The notes beneath the pieces are model-generated. The model was not told where the DNA came from and searched no databases. It saw only the letters and a program-made list of their open reading frames with translations. From the NCBI GenBank assembly GCA_029052375.1, contig JAIDJD010000052.1, forward strand, positions 1 through 7,092: a stretch of 7,092 nt of DNA. Reading direction: 5' to 3'. Both the position numbers and the translations under genes were made by a program. This document shows positions 6,748-7,092 of the stretch, one piece after another. Source of the DNA: Duncaniella sp. (GTDB taxonomy: Bacteria; Bacteroidota; Bacteroidia; Bacteroidales; Muribaculaceae). Every line of letters begins with the position of its first letter. Position 1 is the first letter of the stretch.

Positions 6748-7092
6748 TCAGCGGAGCGACTTGTTGAGCATATAGTAGACCTCGTTGTAACGCATCTCGC
6801 GCTTGAAGTCGGCGATGCGTGTCTCCTTGTTGATGTGGAGCATCTCGATACCCGCAATCTCGGCATAGTCTTCCCAGTACTCGGGAGCGATGTCGTAGCT
6901 GAAGCAGGAGTGGTGTGTGCCGCCGGCGAGAATCCATGCGCCCGCGCCGGTCTCGAAGTCGGGCATGGGCACCCAGAGGGCCGAGGCCACGGGGAGGTTG
7001 GGCAGGGGCTTGGGCTCGATGCACTCGACGTCGTTGACGATGAGGCGGAAGCGGTTGCCCATATCCACCACGGTGGCCGTCACGCCCATGCC
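6748..7092 (-). CDS. araA: L-arabinose isomerase, C-terminal part (cut by window edge)
   Basis: AraA interconverts L-arabinose and L-ribulose in the cytoplasm and needs a divalent metal, usually Mn2+. Only the last 114 codons are present; the frame is open to the window edge, so about 380 residues lie outside. The fragment has the conserved C-terminal features of the family: VVDMGNRFRLIVN, then LPVASALWVPMPDF, then AWILAGGTHHSCFS. The last includes the His-His pair whose second histidine matches the metal-binding histidine near 450 in the E. coli enzyme. It ends at MLNKSLR and is closed by tandem stops TGA TAA, 6 nt before the kinase ATG. The ATG at 7089 is an internal methionine, not the start. 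Its place at the head of the visible operon fixes the pathway as L-arabinose catabolism. Confidence 0.94.
   Translation of the reverse strand, partial: GMGVTATVVDMGNRFRLIVNDVECIEPKPLPNLPVASALWVPMPDFETGAGAWILAGGTHHSCFSYDIAPEYWEDYAEIAGIEMLHINKETRIADFKREMRYNEVYYMLNKSLR

Noticed and set aside
1..7092. tRNA, rRNA, CRISPR arrays, insertion sequences, attachment sites, phage or defence genes
   Set aside because: I looked for these by eye on both strands and found no repeat-spacer pattern, transposase or integrase motif, or RNA gene signature.

Overview
The window looks like chromosomal DNA of a gut-type Bacteroidales bacterium, most likely Muribaculaceae or a close relative. Four things point there: a BspA-like leucine-rich-repeat surface protein with a type IX secretion (T9SS) C-terminal sorting domain; a Bacteroidetes-style promoter (TTTG, 20 bp, TATCTTTG); no strong Shine-Dalgarno sites; and an araA-araB-GH51-GH51 arrangement like the L-arabinose operons of gut Bacteroides. 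The family-level placement is inference.

Layout. Positions 1-403 are AT-rich. They hold a good promoter, a doubtful small ORF (112-210, with a possible continuation in another frame to 257), and two inverted repeats, one of them a perfect 20-bp-arm palindrome. A single rightward gene (404-1468) encodes a secreted LRR_5/BspA-like protein with a T9SS tail. A strong GC-rich hairpin at 1516-1553 separates it from a leftward operon that fills the rest of the window. In transcription order (right to left) the operon is: the 3' end of L-arabinose isomerase (araA, cut by the window edge), an FGGY sugar kinase (araB), a 653-residue GH51 alpha-L-arabinofuranosidase with an inserted carbohydrate-binding-like domain, and a second, compact GH51 arabinofuranosidase of about 502 residues. 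The gaps are 6, 20 and 72 nt, so the four genes are very likely co-transcribed and end at the hairpin.

How they work together. The two GH51 enzymes carry signal sequences without a lipobox, so they probably act in the periplasm and cut terminal L-arabinofuranose from imported arabinan or arabinoxylan oligosaccharides. Freed L-arabinose enters the cytoplasm, AraA makes L-ribulose and AraB makes L-ribulose-5-phosphate. AraD, the transporter and the regulator would be expected upstream, beyond the right edge. The LRR protein has no evident link to arabinose use.

I see no convincing undescribed system. The observations most worth checking are a sharp jump in base composition inside the LRR gene, exactly at the boundary of its sorting domain; the missing canonical start codon for an otherwise complete signal peptide on the last GH51 gene; and the palindrome and possible broken small gene upstream of the LRR gene.
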